From Brachionus manjavacas (taxonomy: Eukaryota > Rotifera > Eurotatoria > Ploima > Brachionidae): 64,000 nucleotides of DNA. The stretch's first letter is position 1; every line of letters begins with the position of its first letter. The notes under the pieces are model-generated. The model had not been told where the DNA came from. It saw only the letters and a program-made list of their open reading frames with translations, and did not search any database. The stretch covers positions 1,803,501-1,867,500 of the forward strand of contig JAHQIY010000007.1 of the NCBI GenBank assembly GCA_019054805.1, written 5' to 3'. Below, piece by piece: positions 1-12,403 of the stretch. Position numbers and translations under genes: made by a program.

Positions 1-25
1 TCGAGTTGATTTAAATATTGACGTG

Positions 26-2049
26 ATGAGCGAATTAAGTAACAGAGAGGCATCAAATCAGAACAATTCCAATCCAAACAACACTCCCAGATATAAAAAT
101 AATATTCTTAATTATTATTTTAATAGCAAAAACATGAGCTCCGAGGATATACCGGATGATATTAATTCGCTTGAGAGCTCCCAGAATAATAGAAATGAAA
201 ACTTGCGGTCTTTGAGCAAAAATGATAATCTTAACTTCAATTACACATTCAGAAATAATGAAATTTTTTACACTCCGCATAGGACTTTTATTGAGGAACT
301 TGAATATGCCAATGTTTTAAATCCATCTGTAAATAATACCCTACCAAAATCTAATATTGGTCTACCAACAGGTGACAGCTTCACTTCATTGCCATCGAGA
401 GTACCTTCACGCAGATCACTTTTAGTAAATGGCAACTATCGGCCTACACAATCTCGAATGAACTCAAATTTGTTTATTGACTACAATGTACGAAATAATT
501 TGTTCACAAATCAATCGGCCGAACCATTCAGCACTATTTTTGACCGACCATTAAATGGTATTTCCAGTTACAGTTAAACATTTGAGACTCACTTTTTTTT
601 AGTTTATCACATTTTATTATTTTTGAACCAAGTTAACACTGCTTTCCGGCTTTATTTGGCACATCAATACAAATTCTAATCTTTTTCTTACTAAGGAACT
701 TCTAATCCTCAGCCTTTTGATGGTCTAAATGCAAGAAGAAAAATATTTAATGAAATGAGTGTAAGGACTTGATATTTTATTCTAAAAAAATTTATTTGTA
801 AAAAATTTTCAGTCTAGCAGTATGACCGTGAGACCTCAGAACTACCAAGCAAACTATCAGCCCAATTTCAACAATAATTATGTGCCCAATTCGGGCAATG
901 CTTTCACTGGCAATATTGACGCAAGAATGACTCCGGTCTCAAATCCAGCTATGGGAACGGCAGCATTCAATGGTATTCGATTACTTGTCATTTCATCTAT
1001 TTTATTTTTTTTTACAATAGAAACAATTGTAAGCAGTAATGTCGAGGATTTGATTGACGTCATGGCCAAACGTAGACTGGCAATCAAAAATTTAGAAGTT
1101 TATTTAAAAAATTTGTGAAAATATAGATTTAAATTTTTGTTTTCAATTTCAAAGAATGAAATGAATAGACAACATTCTAAGGGGTCAGGTTTGGTTAAAT
1201 GTAATAAAAATTAATAAAATTGAAAATTTATTGAAAATAGTCAATTACTTTATTTTATTTTTAGCATATGCACCCGAGCCGTCAAGAATTGATGTGAATA
1301 CACGACCACAAATGGACATTTACAATTCCTTTCGGGAGCGCCAGGGAAATAATAACGGGTCTTACTACGAACCACAAAAATCTTTACTAGGCAAGACTCC
1401 GGTCAGAAATTTGAATGATCCTTATCAAAATCAGTCGAATATTATTTCCAATTTGGAATATCCATCCGACACTAATAGAGGTAGACTTTAATTAAGCTTA
1501 AATACATTTTAAACAAAAATTTTTCAAGAAATTTATTCAACATATTTGGTTGATTCGATTAAACCACATTATTCAGCAAGAAGATTGATAAGTGGTAAAC
1601 CTTTTCCAATTACCCATAATACATCCTCTTCAGCTTTCCAAACGACACCCTCCGTTGCATATCAACCCACATCGACTATGCCCATTTCCTCAAAACCCCC
1701 TATAAATCCCCAGAATAATTATCCAGTTGCCACTAACTTCAACCAAACTGCTCCCAACTACAATCAAACTGCTCCTAACTACTATCAAGCTGTTCCCAAC
1801 TACAATCAATCAAATAGCCAGCCAATTTTGGAAAACTATAAGCAGCAACCTGTCCAGCCTATTGTGAACAATTATGGACCTGTGTATAATCAACCAATGG
1901 TCACCGACACTTCTATTGATCCAGGTTTTCCGCAAAAATTAGATAAAAATAATAACCAAGCATACGCTTTTAGGCCTGTGCAAAACAATAGCACTAAACA
2001 AAACAACGTTACTAATCAAGAATTTTTAGGCGATTTAGACTTGGAATAA
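26..2049 (+). CDS. Asn/Gln-rich disordered protein, five exons
   Basis: I do not recognise the family. Proposed exons are 26-557, 696-760, 813-972, 1265-1480 and 1529-2049; phases agree at every junction and the total is 1494 nt (497 aa). The product is dominated by Asn, Gln, Ser, Pro and Tyr with almost no hydrophobic stretches. The last exon has degenerate repeats of the type NYNQTAPNY around 1740-1810, so the protein is probably intrinsically disordered. It ends in FLGDLDLE and a stop with no donor nearby. The first ATG is 26 bases from the window edge and the frame is open upstream, so the true start may lie outside. It could also be the 5' part of the next gene through an exon I missed; I think two genes are more likely because of the clean stop. 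Confidence 0.55.
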
Positions 2050-2459
2050 TTGCCGCCTAATAATTAAATTTTAAAGCTTCTTTAGACATTCACTTTTAAT
2101 CATTATAAAATGCACTTTGATCACAAATCTAACATTCATTTAACATTATGCAAAGGGTTACTGATTTACGCTTAAATTAAGTCGGCTTTTTAATTAATAA
2201 TTTTTAATAAAATTAAAAAATAATAAAATTTGAAATTTTTAAAAAAATTAATAAATTTTTGTCAAAACTTGTATTCATTTAATTAAAATTAGATATTTTG
2301 ACTTACAATATTTTCTTTTTGCATATTTTAGTCCTAAAACTGTTTTGATTAGTTTTAGTTCTAGAATATGATTCACTTTAACCCTTTGCATGAGTTTTAC
2401 TAAATTAAACATTTGATTAAATAAAAATCTAATTTATTTTAATAGAAGAAAATGTGCAA

Positions 2460-5400
2460 ATGAGAAAACTAAAAGAAAGTGTCGCTTCACAAACTAATTT
2501 TGATAAACTTTCTGTAATATATCTCTTTAGATTTTTTTCTATTTAATTTTTGATTTTTTCCTCAATTTTTAGACGGTCTCTAACAACTTCTCGACCCAGA
2601 AGATTTCACCAAACATATCTGTCAGACAATCGGGTCTTTTAGATAGCAATACAGAAAATTTGTAACTTAATTTGCTTATTTTTTCATTTAAAATAGTTAT
2701 AAATGTTCAAGACCTGGTAATCTCAGTTATCCTGATGAAAAAAAATTTGACAACAGCACACCAAGGTAATTTTTCCTAAATTTTAGAGAATTTTAATTTT
2801 AAATCATGTCTTAAAGAGAACTAAAACCAAATTTTTATTTAAATGAAAATTCATTAGAAGATGGCAATAGGAAATCAACAGATAGAAAGTAAATTTTTTC
2901 CATTTTTTTCAGAATGAAATTTAAATTTATCAAGCTCTCGAATGAGTAGAACGGAAAACGAGCCTTTTTTAACTTTAAATACAGAGAAGTACAAATTTAA
3001 TTAATTATTCTGACAAAAATTTGAATTGAGTCTAAAATGATAATTAACATAAAACCTGATTACTTCCAGAATTCAAGATTTTCGATCAAAGTACAAGGAC
3101 CAGGGTTTAAGTTAGCCTTTGAAATTTTTTATTTAATATTTTATTAATATTAATGCCATTAATGCCATCATACGCCTTTAAGCGGTGATGAGCTCAGATT
3201 TCCTACTTGTTAGGATTTCGCAGCAAGAATTACTACTACTATTAAATTTTAAAAAGTTTTTTAGACAAAAAATTCATACCTTAATGACTACTATTTTATT
3301 TATCTATAATTTTGCAAATAAATTTTTCATTCTTTAATACAGACCCTAAAGTTCTTCAATGATAATTCAAGTGATCAAATTATCTAAGAAAAATAACTGG
3401 CCATCAAATTTTTCAATTTGCTATCACAGATCAGATACTTTGCACGGATAGACAATGAAAACAAAACCTTTTGTGAACTTTTAATAGAAAGTCCGAGGCC
3501 CGAAGCCTAATCTAATAAATTTCTTTTTTCTTTTTTTAGACAAGAATAATTTATTTATGAGTTCATAAGATTGACAGATAGAGTTGAAATTTTCAAAAAT
3601 CAATCTTAATAGATTTTTGAAAATTAAAATTTTTTCAAACTGATTTTAAATACTAAATATTGGACTTGTTAGACGAAAATTAAAAAATACCTGATTCTGA
3701 TTCTTTAAGAAATATAAAGGTTAAGGAGTAGACCTAAGGACAAGATACAAAAATACTGAAAAACTACAAAAAAATTTTCGTTTCTGGTCAATTTAAATGG
3801 TAAAAACTTTTAAAAAAAAAAAAATGAAAAAATCATTTTTTAGCTTAGAAATGAGTCTAATTGAATCCAAAAGTATTTTCAAATTTCTTCGATTTTGCAC
3901 ATAGTTTAATATATTCATGGCTATATCACATATAAATATTTCATTTGATGATTTATTCATTAGAAATTGGTTCTAAAAAAGCTGACAATAAAAATTTAAA
4001 AAATTTTAAATAATTAATATTGAATATTTTATTTAATTTAATAATAATAATAATAAGCTACAACAGAGTTTCCCGTAGAGCAAGACCCTAAGGCTTCGCT
4101 ATGGTAGCTAAAACGAGTTTATCAATAAATTGTTGTAATTGTTTAGTTTTTTTTTGCAGTCAAAAATAAATTATCTTATTTCTTTTTAAAGCTATTTTTT
4201 GATTTTGAATATGAGAAAAATCTAAATTGGTATTTCCATTTTTCCAAATATTTGTGATAAAAATTTATAAAATTTTTAATGATTTAAAATTTGAACTGAA
4301 TTTCTAAGTAAAAGGTCTATGACAGTCGCTTTTTGCCAAATTTAAAAATGCGCTTAAAAGAAAGTCAAATTTTAGCTCGCCCAAAGCATTCATTTTTCGA
4401 AAGAATTTGCTAATATTTGCACAATCTAGAAGGCACAATTTATTTTATAGCTTAATTAAGGCTTGATTAGAATTTTTTCTAAAACTAAGTTTCCCTAAAT
4501 CAATCGGTGATCGGTGAAAAATGAGTTTATAAACAGATTGGATGAAACCGCTGGATTGAAAAGATAAAGAATTTCAGTTTGAGTGCATTAAACAAAACGT
4601 AACTATCTCTCCATCAAAGTCAAATGACTCTTTTGAAACATATATTCATTTTTTATTAACCATTTTAATGTTGATTTTCCTTTACTTTTAAGTAATATAA
4701 GTAAGTTTAAAAAGGAGTCAAAGGGACATTTTTTCTTCAGTGATAGCATTTCTGACTCTTTCAAAATGTGTCTAAAAAACATAAGATTTAAAGATTATCG
4801 TATATTTTTAAATGAATTAATACGGCCTAAATGAATTTCACAACTTAAGGACCAAAAAGTTCAATTTAAACTTTCCTCTTCATTTGCTTACAATTGTAAT
4901 ATTTTTATGTATTTGAATTTTTTTTTTTTTACTTCTCCAGAAGGAGGTTAATCAAATTCAAATAAAATAAATAAAAAAAAAATCGAAAACAAGAAATGGC
5001 TGGTTTAAAATGCATGAAATTTTTTTTTTATTTTTTTATATTTTTATTATTATTTATTTCATTTGGTGTCTGCTTAAAGATTCATGATATCTTATTTTTG
5101 GGTAAAGTGCTCTTGATTTAAAAAGAAGAATCAAAAATCAAAATAAAATGATAATCTTATTATATTTGATCAGAACTTCTAATCATTTTTCATATTTCAT
5201 TAAAAAAACACAGTTATAATTTAAATATTTGCTGACCTTGTTTATTTAGAGCATTTAAAATGGTTAAATATTTTTTTAAGAATATTTACAGAGTAATTCT
5301 TTAAAACTTTTGGTTTTGTGAAGTTTCAAAGAACTGAACAAAGTGTAAGAAAATTGAATTAATTTTTTTTCTAAAAGCTTAAAATTATTATCAGTATTTA

Positions 5401-7563
5401 TTCATAAAATTACGCGAGATTCGGCGATGTTAAAAATAAAATAAAATAGAAGAAGTAAGTTTTGAAGAAAATTATTTCTGTGAATAAATCATCGTGCAAT
5501 ATTCAAAGTTGCATCAAATATCAATCTCTGCTGATGATGTGCAAAATCTCTGCAAAATGCGCTATGCTTCATAATATTGAAATTTAATTTCTGCTAAACT
5601 CTGCAAATTTAGCAGACCTTGATACTTGATGCAACATTGAATGTTGCACTATGATGTATTCACAGAACTAATTATAAGCTTTTAGAAGAAAGTTATTCAA
5701 TTTTTTTAAATTTTTTAATTTTTTTTCTTTTTATCATTTTGTTCTGAATATCAAAAAACCAGAATTTTCGAGTTTTTTAATTGAATTAAAAAAGCAATCA
5801 TTGCATTTTGATAATTAGATTTATTTTTTTCAAAACTGTTTTTTCTTAAATAACTTGAATTTTGGAATATCAAGTTAAGTCAAATTGTAAAATCTAATAT
5901 AATCTAATCCTATTTTTTTAAACGCAAATGCACTAAAAATTTGAATTTTTTCTGCACAGAAATCAATTGCTTTAGTATTAAAAAATCAAATTTTTAATCT
6001 CTTTTTAACAAGTTATTATAATTACACGCTGCACAGTCTTAAACGAAATTCACATTCACCGTAAATTAATATATCTTGCTTTTATAAAGATCGAATTTTT
6101 AAATATTTTTTAAAAGAAATGCTATCGAAAACGATCAAAAAGATTCTGCAAGTAAAAATTAAAAAAAAAAATTGCTGATTATTGTTCATCTGTATTTATT
6201 TAGCAAAACTTAATGAAACCTATAGAATAAAAACCAGAATTGAGCAAAAGTTTCCCAAATTATATGGTGATTTTTACGAACTAGCAATGAAAATAAGTTC
6301 AATAAAAAATTTTAAACAGATAGGCAAAAATTTTTTTGGGCTGCTGCAACTATAGTCAAATTTATAATGAGAATAAAAATTAAATCTGAGCAAACTGCAA
6401 AAGTATCTTCAATTATTAAGTTTTAAATTAGACTTATTTTTTTCCAAGTTACCTGATCGAACTGGATCTGCATCAGTTTTCCGAATACGTCTATTGGAAA
6501 TAATGACTGCAGTCCACAGAGTTTATCTAGAAGTGAGTAAGTTCCTAAATTGATATTTTTTAATTTTTTTTCAGCCCGAAGGTCCTATTTATACATCTCT
6601 GATGAATTTTATAGGAAACGAAAATGACATGAATGCACTGTTTGATGTTGATAGTCTTATTAATTCACAATGCGTACAAACTTTGTGCCAAAATGTTGAA
6701 GAGATATGTCAAAGAATTTCAGAATTTATGGTTAATTTTCACCCAAATTACATTTTCATTTTGTTAATCTATTTAAATAAATTAATTCAAGCCAAGAGAA
6801 GGAATTATTGGAACCACTGCTAAATCTGCTCTGTTAACGCTAATTAGCGAAGGAAATAAATTTCCAGAAAATTATTTTTGGGACGAAGAAAGAGTAAATT
6901 TAAAAAATGTTTATTTAATTACTTTTGAAATTAATTTTGTCTAAAGGAAAGATTAAAATTTGATGAAAATGGAAAAATTAGAAACATAAATCGAGGACGA
7001 GCTATTTTAATACTTATGAGTGCTATGGTTTCTAGAGGCTTAATAACAACTGTATAATTATTTAAAATTATCTTAAACACATTTAGCTAATTTTTAATTT
7101 CAAAGCTTTTGATAAAGCCCATCAAGTTTAGACTTTTAAGAGGTGAAATACCTCCGAACATGAAATTAAACATAAAAATATTGGCCACTATTTTGTGCTT
7201 TATAGTCAGAAAAGTTAACAACAACACTGACGTTCCATTGGTAACTTTTTTCTAGTTTCAGCATTTTTTTTAAAGCAAATAAATGTTGAAATTAGGATTT
7301 TCCCTGGGAGTGGCAAAGCTCATTATTTAATGATATAAGAATGAAACCGATATATGAAAATTCGGATGTCATTTTTACAGTAGAAAAGTGCAGGGTAATT
7401 TGAATTTGAAGTTTTTCTTTTGACTCAGAAATTTGGTTTCTAATAACCAAAGAATTAGAGATAAAACTTTATGAACTTATTTTTATTTTTTAAGAAACTT
7501 TTTGTCAATTGGGCAAATGAGTATATAAACAGATTGGATGAAACCGCTGGATTGACAAGATAA
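2460..7563 (+). CDS. Unknown multi-exon protein with helical C-terminal half, 15 exons
   Basis: Proposed exons: 2460-2513, 2573-2661, 2697-2765, 2817-2888, 2935-2988, 3070-3104, 6204-6266, 6320-6402, 6449-6532, 6575-6730, 6792-6893, 6947-7051, 7106-7240, 7296-7394, 7495-7563. All phases fit; total 1269 nt, 422 aa. The first six exons encode polar low-complexity sequence. From about residue 125 the protein changes to a folded, Leu/Ile-rich helical region with segments such as FWAAATIVKFIMRI, VFRIRLLEIMTAVHRVYL and GRAILILMSAMVSRGL. It resembles an armadillo/HEAT or MIF4G-like fold, but I cannot assign a family. Most downstream introns are 45-65 nt; intron six is 3.1 kb and full of repeats. The start ATG was chosen because it opens the first frame-compatible exon; exon five uses a weak acceptor (ATCAAG). 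Confidence 0.6.
3165..3245 (+). mobile_element. Solo 3' end of a LINE ending in a TAC repeat
   Basis: A locally GC-richer patch, AAGCGGTGATGAGCTCAG then a run of TAC triplets, stands in AT-rich intron DNA. The triplet tail matches the tails of the two longer LINE copies in this window near 18.3 kb (minus) and 52.0 kb (plus). It is probably a heavily 5'-truncated insertion. Confidence 0.45.
4040..4130 (-). mobile_element. Solo LINE 3' end ending in a TTA repeat
   Basis: Read on the minus strand it has ACTCGTTTTAGCTA, then a short GC-rich stretch, GTAGC and a TTA microsatellite. The same order appears at the 3' end of the LINE fragment at 12.4 kb, and a related plus-strand copy lies near 55.0 kb, so three loci share this tail. 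Confidence 0.5.
4500..4575 (+). repeat. Stray copy of the host gene's terminal exon
   Basis: About 45 bases from ATAAACAGATTGGATGAAAC to the stop and just beyond are nearly identical to the terminal exon of the same gene at 7524-7568. Only about two bases differ, one of which turns Thr into Lys in the last residues (ETAGLKR versus ETAGLTR). The copy lies inside the 3.1-kb intron, some 3 kb upstream of the real exon and in the same orientation. It could be a decoy or alternative last exon, or a small duplication scar. I see only a weak acceptor in front of it. Confidence 0.75.
5476..5667. mobile_element. Small foldback (MITE-like) element in intron
   Basis: The left arm begins TTCTGTGAATAAATCATC and the right arm ends as its inverse, GATGTATTCACAGAA, with about 48 bases of near-perfect complement and a roughly 90-base loop. 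Weaker complementarity runs on outside, around AAAAGCTTA at 5380 and its inverse at 5685, so the true element may reach about 5350-5705. There is no coding capacity. Confidence 0.6.
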
Positions 7564-7638
7564 AGAATATAAACTTAAATATAAAAGAGATGAGTTTAAA
7601 TTTTTTAATTAGGCCAAAATTTTAATAAATTAATTTTT

Positions 7639-10600
7639 CTAATTGAATAAAATTTCCGAATAAACTTCTTCAATTGAAATTGTCTTCACTTTCTCAGAAT
7701 TGATTTGAGGATGAATTATTGATGAAACAAACATGGTTTTGTTATCACCAAAATTGTATGGAGTTTCATAAATCTGTTCATCTTTTAAAAAAAAATTTAA
7801 ATTTAAAATTTTATCTTTTTTTTTTTAGTTTTTTTTAGTTTTTTACCACTGATTTCATTTTCATTTACTTTAGCGTTATTGTTAGAATCATTTTCAATCG
7901 AATAGATAATTGGTATTTGAATTGTTTTATCATGAAGGAACTTAAAGCTACTTAAATTTAATTCTGAATTTAACTTTTTATTTTTTTCTAATTTTTGACA
8001 AATTTTTGTTTTCTCATGAATTAAGTAGATAATAAAAATAATTATTAAAACGAAAAAGACGATTAGACAGCTAACCCAGAGTGATTTATATCTAGATTGT
8101 TTTTTTCCTTCTCCATAAAAGCCATACAAATAAAGAAAATCTAAAAAAAAAGAGTGATATAAGTTTTATTTTATCATTGAAAACTATGAACCGATTTATT
8201 TTAAGCATTAATAGATAACTAACATTTGAGGACTATTTTAAGAATTTTGAGTTAAAAAAATTTATAATTCATACAATTTTTAAAAATTAAATTAAAAAAA
8301 ATAATTTGCAAAATTTGTCTTTTAATTTTTTTTTTGTCATTTTGTAATTCATTTCTTAACGATTTCAATTGATTTTTTTTAAAAGTTTTGAATATTTAAA
8401 CAAAATTATTTTACACGTGTTTTCGACTACTTTATAAGGGTTCATAGAATTCACTGTTAGGATTTTATTAAGCAAAATTTACCATGAATAGAATTGTTTT
8501 TAACACATATATATGCAATATTTTTATTGCAACTTATATTGTTCAAAACTTTAATCCTATTTTCGACATTAATCGAAAATAAAGAAAAGCTGTAATTGAG
8601 ATTATAAACATCAATTAATTGATCATATTTTTTTTCTTGATACAATATTTTTGAGCATTTGGAATTATTACTGTCCTTTATTATAAATGAAAATTCAAAA
8701 TTTTCATCTAAGCTAAAAACAAAAGCACAATTTTAAAATTTTTATTCTTGAAGTTTGAATGATTAAACCACAATTTAAGAATTAACGCCATTTAAAATTT
8801 TATAATCAAATTTCATAATTCAAAAATTATCGTAATAATAGAGAAATATTATTATTAAAACATAAAAATAGTAAAATGTACCACAAAAATGAATAAAGAA
8901 TTTGCTTTTCAAATTTAATTTAATTTTCCAATAGATCAGTTAATTTTTTTAATTTTTATCAATAAAGATAACTTGTGTAAACTTTTTTCGGAATATTTAA
9001 ATAATTTTTAATTTTTGGGTAATCCCTTAACTATTCGGGTTTTTCCCTAGGGTTACGTACCGTCGTTCCATGGTTAAAATTCAAAGCAAAACCATATTTA
9101 AGGAAAGGGTTAAAAATTAAGTCAAAGAAATTATTTTTAAAAAAATTTTAATTTTTCTAATACATTATTAAAAATTCAAATTTTTAATGCAGTACAAATT
9201 TGAAAATTACTACAGTGGTTCTTGCCAAAATGAAACGTTCCGTTCCTGACAAAGGAACGGAATGGAGACGCATTCCATAAAAACCCATTCCCATTCCGTT
9301 CCATCCATTCCATTCCATCGGTTCCATTCATTCTATTCCATCCGTTCCGTTCAATCCATTCAATCAATTCCATCCATTCCATCCGTTCCGTTGAAACGTT
9401 GAAACGATGAAGAGGAAAACAATAGTGCATATAAAAATTTAATATTTTATGAAGAAAAAAAATTTTAAATTTCAAAATAAAAATTTATTAGAAAGAATAA
9501 TTTAAATTTCAAAAAAAAAAATTTATTTTGAAAATCAAAAAAACGATTTTTTTATAACGAAAAAGTAATAAAATAAAATCTGAATGGAACGGAACGGATG
9601 GAATGGATTGAACAGAACCGATGGAATGGATGGAACGGAACGGGAATGGGTTTTTATGGAATGCGTCTCCATTCCGTTCCTTTGTCAGGAACGGAACGTT
9701 TCATTTTGGCAAGAACCACTGTATAATAAAAATGAAAAATATTTTAAATTAAGCCTAAAAATATTCGAGGTTTATAAAAATGATTTATAAATTTATAAAT
9801 CGAGAAAAAAATTAATTTTTGCAATTTTACTAATTCGTTCAGTAATTTACTGTGCTGGAATAATTTGAATTTGCTATTCTTGCGATGACGACGATTTTTC
9901 ACATGACACACAGGTGATCATTAACAATTAGGATTTTTAATTATGTTTTTAGAAAAAAAAATTTTAAATAATTTCTTTAACCCTGTTCTTAATTCTTAAT
10001 TTTCGCTTTTAACTCGGCATTAAAATCCAAATTTCTTATCGAAGAACATTCTCAATGAATTATGATCTGTATAACATGGGATCGGTGGTACGTAGCCTTA
10101 AGGACAAAACCGGGTTTTAACGGACGGCCTTCTTTATAAGGGTATACGATAAGACTTAATTTATAAAGAATATACCACTTTACCTTATTCACAGGATAAG
10201 ATTAGAATTTTATTGCTTTTTGTAAAATCATCTCAAAACTTTTCAACTCAAAAATCTCGATTTCTTTTTAAAACTTTGCAATGCATTTATTCTAAATTGT
10301 TTTTATTATAAAAATTTTACATCCGTTAAGTTTTAAATAAGAGTTTTACTCATATTTATAGTTTAGCTTTTGTGGTTTAATTTTCAAAATTTTAATTTAC
10401 AAAATAAAAAATTACCTATTAAAAAATTTATAGCTTTTAACAATTGGGATCAATGATGCCGTCTGTGCGTCAAAATTTTTTCCACCAGCTTCAGTACATC
10501 GAATTGAGGAATTCTCTTGTTTGGTTTCAAAAAAAACTAAATCCATTCCTTTTCTGGAAAAAAAAAAATAGAATATTCATTGAAATGAAAGCAATTTTTA

Positions 10601-11227
10601 ATCGATTGAAAAAATTCCCAATTAATTAAAAGTTGCCCTTTGTTGACATAGATTTTACGAAATCAAGGAAGCATTCAAAAATTCAAAAAATCTTGAATGG
10701 TTTTTAATGTTGAAATTTGGTTTAAATTTTTTGTAAATTTTGAATTGAATGCTTTTACTCATTTTTTGGCATTGTGAAAAGTTTAATTCCAAATTTGATG
10801 TTGTATAGATAATTCTGCGCCTAATTTTGTTAGAATCTTTGCGAATGTCAGAGATAAGCTGGTTATCTTGTTTTACAAGTATACAACCAAATGATGGTAC
10901 TAGATCTATGAATATTGTTTCAAGAATCAAAAACCCATGGTCATGACAAGCTGTAAATTTTATAAAATTTATTAAACTTAAATTCAACTTTTGACTTGAA
11001 AATTGGAAGTAATTATAGTTTCCAACGCTTACATTGTTTATTTGAAGATTAAAGCTGTATGATAGAGAATAATTTTTGTAAAGATCAGAATTCGTAAAAT
11101 TTGACAGAATTTTTTCATATTCATCTAATCTGGTCATTCCATTATTATTTTCAATTGAGATCTTTGAACTGTCTTTGAACAGTGACGAAAAAATTATATA
11201 AGAAATTAAATTGAAAATGGATTTCAT
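7639..11227 (-). CDS. Single-pass type I membrane protein of unknown family, five exons
   Basis: Proposed exons in gene order are 11227-10659, 10553-10416, 8712-8483, 8140-7847 and 7781-7639; all phases match, total 1374 nt (457 aa). It starts with a signal-peptide-like MKSIFNLISYIIFSSLF. About 310 luminal residues follow, with scattered cysteines and N-glycosylation sequons. Then comes one strong membrane helix (LWVSCLIVFFVLIIIFIIYL, residues near 332-351) and a charged tail of about 105 residues. The tail carries a tyrosine motif, IYETPYNFG, in the last exon that could be a phosphorylation or sorting signal. It looks like a cell-surface receptor or adhesion protein, but no domain is recognisable. 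The 1.7-kb third-exon intron holds a foldback transposon. The signal peptide and single anchor are seen; receptor function is inference. Confidence 0.65.
9211..9723. mobile_element. TA-flanked foldback MITE rich in GGAATGGAACGG
   Basis: The ends are CAGTGGTTCTTGCCAAAATG and its inverse, each bounded by TA, as expected of a Tc1/mariner-type target site. CAGTGGTTCT also resembles hAT ends, but the 8-bp flanks do not match. The arms, about 190 and 145 bases, consist mainly of variants of GGAATGGATGGAACGG, joined by an AT-rich loop near 9430-9575. No transposase is encoded. The open frames over it on both strands are products of the repeat. Confidence 0.75.
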
Positions 11228-12403
11228 TTTCTTAAGTCAATTTGAAAAAAAATAATGTTCTCTTGGTTTAAAAATATTTAAAATCAATAAAATTTTACAT
11301 AAAAAATTTTTTCTTTTAAATTTTGGATAAAAGATTTTCAAGAGAAAAAGGATAAGATGCAATAGGTATTTGGCTTGTAACGATTTGTTGATGAATGTAA
11401 ATAATTAAGCTATTTGAAATTAAAATTCTTAGAAATTAAGACAACATTTTCATCAATTTTTAATCTCTGCGTCATAGAAATTTTATATTGGCAAATATTC
11501 TTGACATTCTTAAAATTCAAGTCATCTCTTGGTCAAAATTAAATCGCCGTAAAGAAAATTAAAATATCGTGTTTTTCGATGGTGAACGAAAAGAAAAGGC
11601 AACCTAGATTCCCTTTAACTGTAAACCACATCTGTAATCTAGTTTTTATGAATAAAATATACATGCTTAATACATAATTTTAAAGAGCAATAAAATAGAT
11701 TAAATTAGCCCTTAATCATTTTTTATGACTTATAGTTCAAAATTTGTTTGAAAAAATCACTAATATTATGCAATAAATATTTTTTCAATTACGCGTTTAA
11801 AGAATTTATTAATTGTATCTAGTAGACTTGTTATTAAGTCACAAGTCTTAAGTCAAGTCAAGTCAATGACTTAAATTTTTTTTTTTTAGTGAAGTTTAGT
11901 CAAGTGAACCAATTATCTGATTTTTAAACTAAAAATTAAATATGATTTTTTATTTTAATCCAAAAAAAGTTTAGTTTTAAAATCAGAAAATTAGTTGACT
12001 CGACTAAACTTCACTAAAAAAATGAAAAAAATTTTTAAGACATTGGCTTTGACTTAATAAAAAAAAATTTAAGTCATGACTTTGACTTAAATTTTTCTGA
12101 CTTAGACTTAAAACTGTGACTTAAAAACAAGTCTGGTCTCTACCCATTTCGTAATAGATTATGCCCTAAAAACGTATTTAACTAAATTTTGTAAGTAAAT
12201 TAATTAATTAATTCTTAAAATTCTTAAAATTTTGTTTTTATACTCTATAACCAAAGCTTTTGACAGCTCCTAATATCTCAATTTTGGACTTTTCCCTACC
12301 GGAAATTATATTTCTTCTTTAAATCTTTCCAAGTTTGAGTATTCCTCATTTCAAAGTGGGATTCCATTGATAAAAATTGTGTGTATCTAGATCTGGGTAT
12401 TTA
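11228..12403. other. Intergenic, AT-rich
   Basis: I see no exon-like sequence. The interval contains one foldback element (11824-12134) and otherwise A/T-rich DNA, and lies between two minus-strand units. Confidence 0.6.
11824..12134. mobile_element. Foldback element built on AAGTCA/TGACTT repeats, copy 1
   Basis: It begins AGACTTGTTATTAAGTCAC and ends in the inverse, GTGACTTAAAAACAAGTCT. Inside, the arms are full of AAGTCA or TGACTT motifs plus an inner inverted pair, AGTGAAGTTTAGTC and its complement. A second copy lies at 50106-50444, so this is a dispersed family. No coding capacity and no clear target-site duplication. Confidence 0.65.

Noticed and set aside
8457-8645. A separate 62-residue gene
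   Set aside because: It is the third exon of the minus-strand membrane protein; its donor and acceptor phases match both neighbours.
9176-9790. Open frames on both strands with MEWMERNGW-type repeats
   Set aside because: They are translations of the GGAATGGAACGG arms of a foldback element and appear symmetrically on both strands; there is no start context or codon signal.
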